Part shown: in pieces, positions 60,105-64,000 of the stretch | How the letters are laid out: the number at the start of each line of letters is the position of its first letter | Position numbering within the stretch: position 1 is the stretch's first letter | Source of the DNA: Mortierella sp. BCC40632 | Lineage: Eukaryota > Mortierellomycota > Mortierellomycetes > Mortierellales > Mortierellaceae | Assembly: GCA_011634665.1 (NCBI GenBank) | Contig: WAEK01000005.1 | Location: 674,001 to 738,000 of the forward strand | Length of the DNA: 64,000 nt | Direction: 5' to 3' | The notes under the pieces: model-generated | Told to the model about the DNA's origin: nothing | The model's database searches: none | The model's input: the letters and a program-made list of their open reading frames with translations, nothing else | Translations under genes and position numbers: made by a program

Positions 60105-60106
<2 letters not shown>

Positions 60107-60142
<36 letters not shown>
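60107..60142. repeat. Poly(A/T) run of about 36 bp
   Basis: Uninterrupted A-run on the + strand. It separates the Fanzor remnant from the tandem duplication. Confidence 0.95.
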
Positions 60143-60144
<2 letters not shown>

Positions 60145-60159
60145 TCTGTTTGCCTGTGA

Positions 60160-60697
60160 TCAAAGTAATCAAAACGAGTACCTCTGTCCATTGACAGTAA
60201 ACACTCAGTTCCATACCTGTGATGCACCTGCTCAGTAGCAGTATGACACCAAAGCAACATCTCCTGCAATCCACTGACAGTCAGGAGTATAGAGATCAGA
60301 GAGGCTTCCAAGCACCCTCATCGCACCTCTACTAAGTTTGCTTATATTCTGCAACAGGGCGATGCATCTGTCCACTGACAGTATGCATCTAGACATCATC
60401 TCCTGCAATCCATTGACAGTCAGGAGTATCAAAGTAATCAAAACGAATGCCTCTGTCCATTGACAGTAAACACTCAGCTCCATACCTGTGATGCACCTGT
60501 TCAGTAGCAGTATGACACCAAAGCAACATCTCCTGCAATCCACTGACAGTCAGAAGTATAGAGATCAGAGAGGCTTCCAAGCACCCTCATCGCACCTCTA
60601 CTAAGTTTGCTTATACTCTGCAACAGGGCGATGCATCTGTCCACTGACAGTATGCATCTAGACGTCATCTCCTGCGGTCCATTGACTCGTCAGGACA
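60160..60697. repeat. Two tandem copies of a 269-bp unit containing a CCAYTGACAGT sub-repeat
   Basis: Copy 1 is 60160-60428 and copy 2 is 60429 to about 60697. Both start TCAAAGTAATCAAAACGA and are about 97% alike, with the second copy diverging near its end. Within each unit CCATTGACAGT or CCACTGACAGT recurs about four times at uneven spacing, usually after CTGT or CTGCAAT and often followed by CAGGAGTAT. The unit lacks open frames of note. It could be a minisatellite, a transposon subterminal region or a protein-binding array. Confidence 0.75.
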
Positions 60698-61178
60698 TGT
60701 AGAGATCATGAGAGCCTTGAAAGCAATAAATCAAGATTATATGATGCACTATGGAGTAGTGAGAGAGAGAGAGGGAGAGAGAGGGAGAGAGAGGGAGAGA
60801 GTGTGTGTGTGTGCAAGAGAAAGAGAGAGAGAAAGAGAGAAGGGAGGGGTAGAGATACACGCGACAGAGAGAAAGGGACACCGAAGGATGATAAGAAAGA
60901 AAGACAGAATGAGGTGAGGGACTTCTATGGCACAAAATGGCAAAATTGTTCTACGTACTTCTCTCTACCCTGGACTACCGCAAATAAGGAAACTCAGCTC
61001 TCAGCAACAACTACCTTACCGTAACCATTCCAGTGACACGATGGAAGACTTGGGTAAAGAATAGGAATGATCTTTTCTCTGTGTAGTTTCGACACTTGCG
61101 GCTAGTGTTTAACAATCTGATCTGAAGGTTAGGCAACCATCGTCTTCACGGACAAGATCACATACAAGCAGCAGTACT
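60698..61178. other. Spacer with GA-rich microsatellite upstream of the recombinase gene
   Basis: A GAGAGAGG-type tract lies at 60762-60842. The remainder may include the 5' exon of the tyrosine recombinase (an ATG at 61042 precedes a possible GTAAAG donor), but this is not firm. Confidence 0.35.
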
Positions 61179-64000
61179 GTGCATCAGGAACTTTGTTCGA
61201 AATCAAGGAAAAGAGGCTCTCAGATTGAGCGGGTTAGGAGAAAAAAGAACCCACGATCGCCTCTCCAGTCACTGTCATCACCATCGTCGCCGTCACCATC
61301 CGTATCAGCAGCTGGATGCCCAAGTGAGACACTGCCGCCTGGCACCGAGTCGGAAGCAGTGATCTCGCTTCTTACCCTGGCATCTTCTACCTCTCCACCT
61401 GCTCCTTCACCTGCTCCCTCTCCAGCTCCTACGCCAGTCGCTCCTGCCGAGGCGATACGTTTCTCTCATCCTGAAAGCTTGGACACCGAGAGTTCACCAT
61501 CTTCATCCGGGGTTGCCCAAAGTCCAACAGCCGAGGCACAAAGAAGAAGGAAGCAAAATAGCACCATAATTACTGGAACGAATGGGCAAGGTACAGTATG
61601 GCTCTATTGTAGACACTAGCAGTATCTCAGTTGTGGAGTCAGCTACTCATCATAACCCACTCAAATGGTCCATAGGAGTTCAAATGGTTTTGAATCTTGG
61701 CATTCCGAGAAGACAAGGACGCAATCCCAGAAGGACTGCACCTATCTCAACTGTTTCAATAGCTACACCTCAGCTTGCGGAAGAAAATGCACCTTATACT
61801 GTTGACGAAATTTTACTTCAGCCTGTCGAAGGAGCTGCGATGCCTAGCGACATTCCCACCGATGACGATGCTGCACTTCTGCAGTCAGACAAGCGCTTGA
61901 AGCATACTATGTCATCCGAAGATTTGTTCATGTATATGGCATGGGATTTCATAAATATTAATAAGGATGGGGGAGATGCAGCCATCTCAAGTAACCCAGA
62001 TCGTGATGACACATCTCAGCAGGAACTCGCTGCTGCACGATCAGCTGTATTGGCCACCACGCTAAAAATCACAGAAACAACAAAGACAACATACATGTCA
62101 TACCTGAGCGTCTTCAAAGTATCTTCAAAACTTCTGAATCAAGGTGACTTTTTGTGCAGGCTAGAGTGATTGGGTTCTTACAATTGTATTTTACTTTCAC
62201 ACCTATAGCAATTCTGCGATCTGAAGTACTCACATGAAGAGCAAAAGCGGTACGAGGTGTATGACGACAAGACCATCCGCTTCTTCACTCAATGCATGTT
62301 CAGGAGAACAAAAGTCAAGCATTTCTATCCAAAAAAAAATCTACGCCAATGAACCTCTTTATTTAAATGAGAGCGCGATGCCAGCTGATATACCACTACT
62401 CAGCGAACAGTCTATGTCTAGCGGAAGAAGCAAAAAGAATACAGGGACCATACGCACGGTCGACCTTGCTGCATGTATGAATTGTGCGGGTACTGTTTGT
62501 TTAATACCACCTTCTAGTTTTACATGCTGACTCAACCTTTGCTTGTAATCAATTAAACCTCTAACAGTGCTTAGGAATGTGAGAGAGGATAGACTTGGTC
62601 GCAAAGCATTGGATGTGCCGTGTGGAAAAACAACCATGGAGCAGGCTTTGAAGGCAGTCATCAAACTGTACAGCCTGCAGCGACAGCGTCGCAACAACCC
62701 CAACACAGCCAAGTTGGGAGTAGTGCACAAAATCAGGGAAATGATTGACCAATATCATCAACAACTTGTTACAGGCTCATTTCTCGACTCGAGTGACGCA
62801 TTCTTCGATTCTATCTTCGCTCCTTCATACGACACGAAACAGCACATCCAACTGCCTCTTGATGCTTGGGAGAATATAGAGGATACGTCTCTGTTATTGG
62901 CCATGAGGAACCATCTAGGCTTGGCCATTAGGCATAGCATGATGTTGCGAGATGAAGACCTAAATAACGCTCTGATGGGCAACTTCCTTATGCCGATCGT
63001 ACCCAACAAACCGGGCGGGACCCAAATTGTACACGCTCTGACATTCACGATGAATCAAGGAAAGACCAGCAAAAACGGGAATGTTCAGTACGGCGTTGCA
63101 TTGCGCCATATCGACGTCCGTCGATGCAGTATTGGCTCGCTTGCGTTTTACCTCTTTGAGAGGTGGAGGGTAAGCCATTGTGTAATTTTTGTCCATTGCT
63201 AAGTGTCGTCTGCATAATGCTCGAGATGGCAATAATCAAGAATTCTCTTTGTTGTGGCGGATTAGCATCCAGAGGATATACCAAATTTTATGGATGCAAG
63301 TTTCCTTAGAGCTGTCTTGGTCCACTCAGGACCGGACATTGCTCAGCCGATTCTGTGCCAGGCGCAACATGACATAGTCAAGAAAGCATACCTACAACAA
63401 GGACTCGACATCAGTAACGCTACTCATGGTGGACGGCATAGCGGGGCACTGGAGGCTCAGAAGATGGGCGTCTCAGCACATAACATCCAAGTCGCTGGAT
63501 GTTGGTCTGCCGGTTCTGGACACATGCACCGGCAGTATCTTGACAGCTACCCAATCGACACAGCTTATGCGCTTGCAGGGTTCATGGATCATCCACTTCA
63601 CCTCCGACGGTGCGAGGCGCACCCATGCAATGAACTCCAGACGCATGTTTTTCCATTCGTCGAAACGGCTCTTTTCAGTGAAGGGTCGATCGAGCGTCGC
63701 AAATGGGTCAGAAAATGCAAAGAAGCCATGGAAGAGACAGTTAGCGAGACCAAGGTACCCTATCACTCTATCAACATCTAGCCATTAAGAGATCTGAATG
63801 CAGAAGCCTGTGGCGAGGATAGCATGGATCGATACACCCAACAACAGCACTTTCTACTTATGCTCGTGCGAATGAGGCGGATCATTTTACAGGATGCAGC
63901 GGAGTATCTATGTCGGTTTGGCGATCTGAGTCATCCCCCATTGCAAAAAGACGTCTTCTACAGTTCAGCATTTAAAGAGTATCAAGAGAGTGTCCGTGAG
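61179..64000 (+). pseudogene. Crypton-type tyrosine recombinase with Ndc10-like C-terminal domain, continuing past the window; two lesions
   Basis: Exons inferred: 61179-61590, 61676-62118, 62209-62489, 62568-63169, 63275 onward; all joints keep frame except one. The N-terminal 150 residues are S/P-rich. A SAM-like core-binding part follows (TYMSYLSVFK+QFCDLKYSH). Catalytic residues: Arg in LGLAIRHSMMLRDEDL, Lys in NQGKTSKNGNVQYG, His/Arg in ATHGGRHSGALEAQ, His in AGSGHMHRQYL and the Tyr of that block. After the catalytic domain, FPFVETALFSEGSIERRKW and LVRMRRIILQDAAEYLCRFG match the CBF3 subunit Ndc10 domain II. Lesions: a one-base slip in the A9 run at 62331-62339, and an in-frame TAG at 63779 with conserved sequence continuing. 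The true start lies upstream by splicing. It may be a lightly decayed Crypton or a gene with sequencing errors. Confidence 0.65.

Noticed and set aside
60160..60697. CRISPR-like array
   Set aside because: The 11-bp motif has uneven spacing and the apparent spacers are themselves duplicated; this is a 269-bp tandem duplication in a eukaryote.

Overview
The window reads as nuclear DNA of an early-diverging filamentous fungus, most likely of the Mortierella group (Mucoromycota). The pointers are short GT-AG introns of about 80-200 bp (one of 547 bp), long homopolymer and CT/GA microsatellite tracts between genes, no bacterial-style operons, and expanded repeat families that I associate with Mortierellaceae. 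The genus is an inference, since no rRNA or ITS is present.

Layout. 1-1139 (-): secreted pepsin-like aspartic protease, cut by the window start. 2.8-9.4 kb: a graveyard of decayed repeats. It holds a GCM/MULE-like transposase relic with a C-terminal USP-like peptidase region, a foldback repeat of about 0.7 kb, and a frameshifted PD-(D/E)XK nuclease-like pseudogene. 9.9-15.9 kb (-): one four-exon gene for an Ssk1-like response regulator fused to membrane segments and a degenerate histidine-kinase/ATPase region. 18.6-21.9 kb (-): plasma-membrane H+-ATPase with a 19-bp first exon. 21.9-28.9 kb: gene-poor simple-repeat DNA. 28.9-30.8 kb (-): Ssf1/Peter Pan ribosome-assembly factor (5 exons). 32.1-33.6 kb and 40.5-41.9 kb (-): two ZIP metal transporters. 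39.3-40.0 kb (+): a glutamine-rich coiled-coil protein of unknown role. 46.0-49.9 kb (-): BRD7/9-like bromodomain protein, head to head with 50.1-51.5 kb (+), a FEX fluoride exporter, followed by 51.8-53.7 kb (+), a METTL4-type adenine methyltransferase. 54.1-56.2 kb (+): secreted M14 metallocarboxypeptidase with an apparent frameshift near its N-terminus.

56.4-64.0 kb is a mobile-element cluster: a pogo/Tigger-like DNA transposon with terminal inverted repeats of about 140 bp and an apparently complete transposase; the C-terminal end of a Fanzor (eukaryotic TnpB-like) nuclease in decayed form; a 269-bp tandem duplication; and a Crypton-type tyrosine recombinase with an Ndc10-like C-terminal domain that runs off the window.

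The host genes cover ion and metal homeostasis (H+-ATPase, two ZIPs, FEX), osmotic/stress signalling (Ssk1), chromatin and nucleic-acid modification (bromodomain protein, METTL4), ribosome assembly (Ssf1) and secreted proteolysis (A1 and M14). They show no pathway clustering. The two most unusual items are the Fanzor remnant and the Crypton/Ndc10 gene. The membrane-anchored pseudo-kinase/Ssk1 fusion and the transposase-USP relic also deserve attention.
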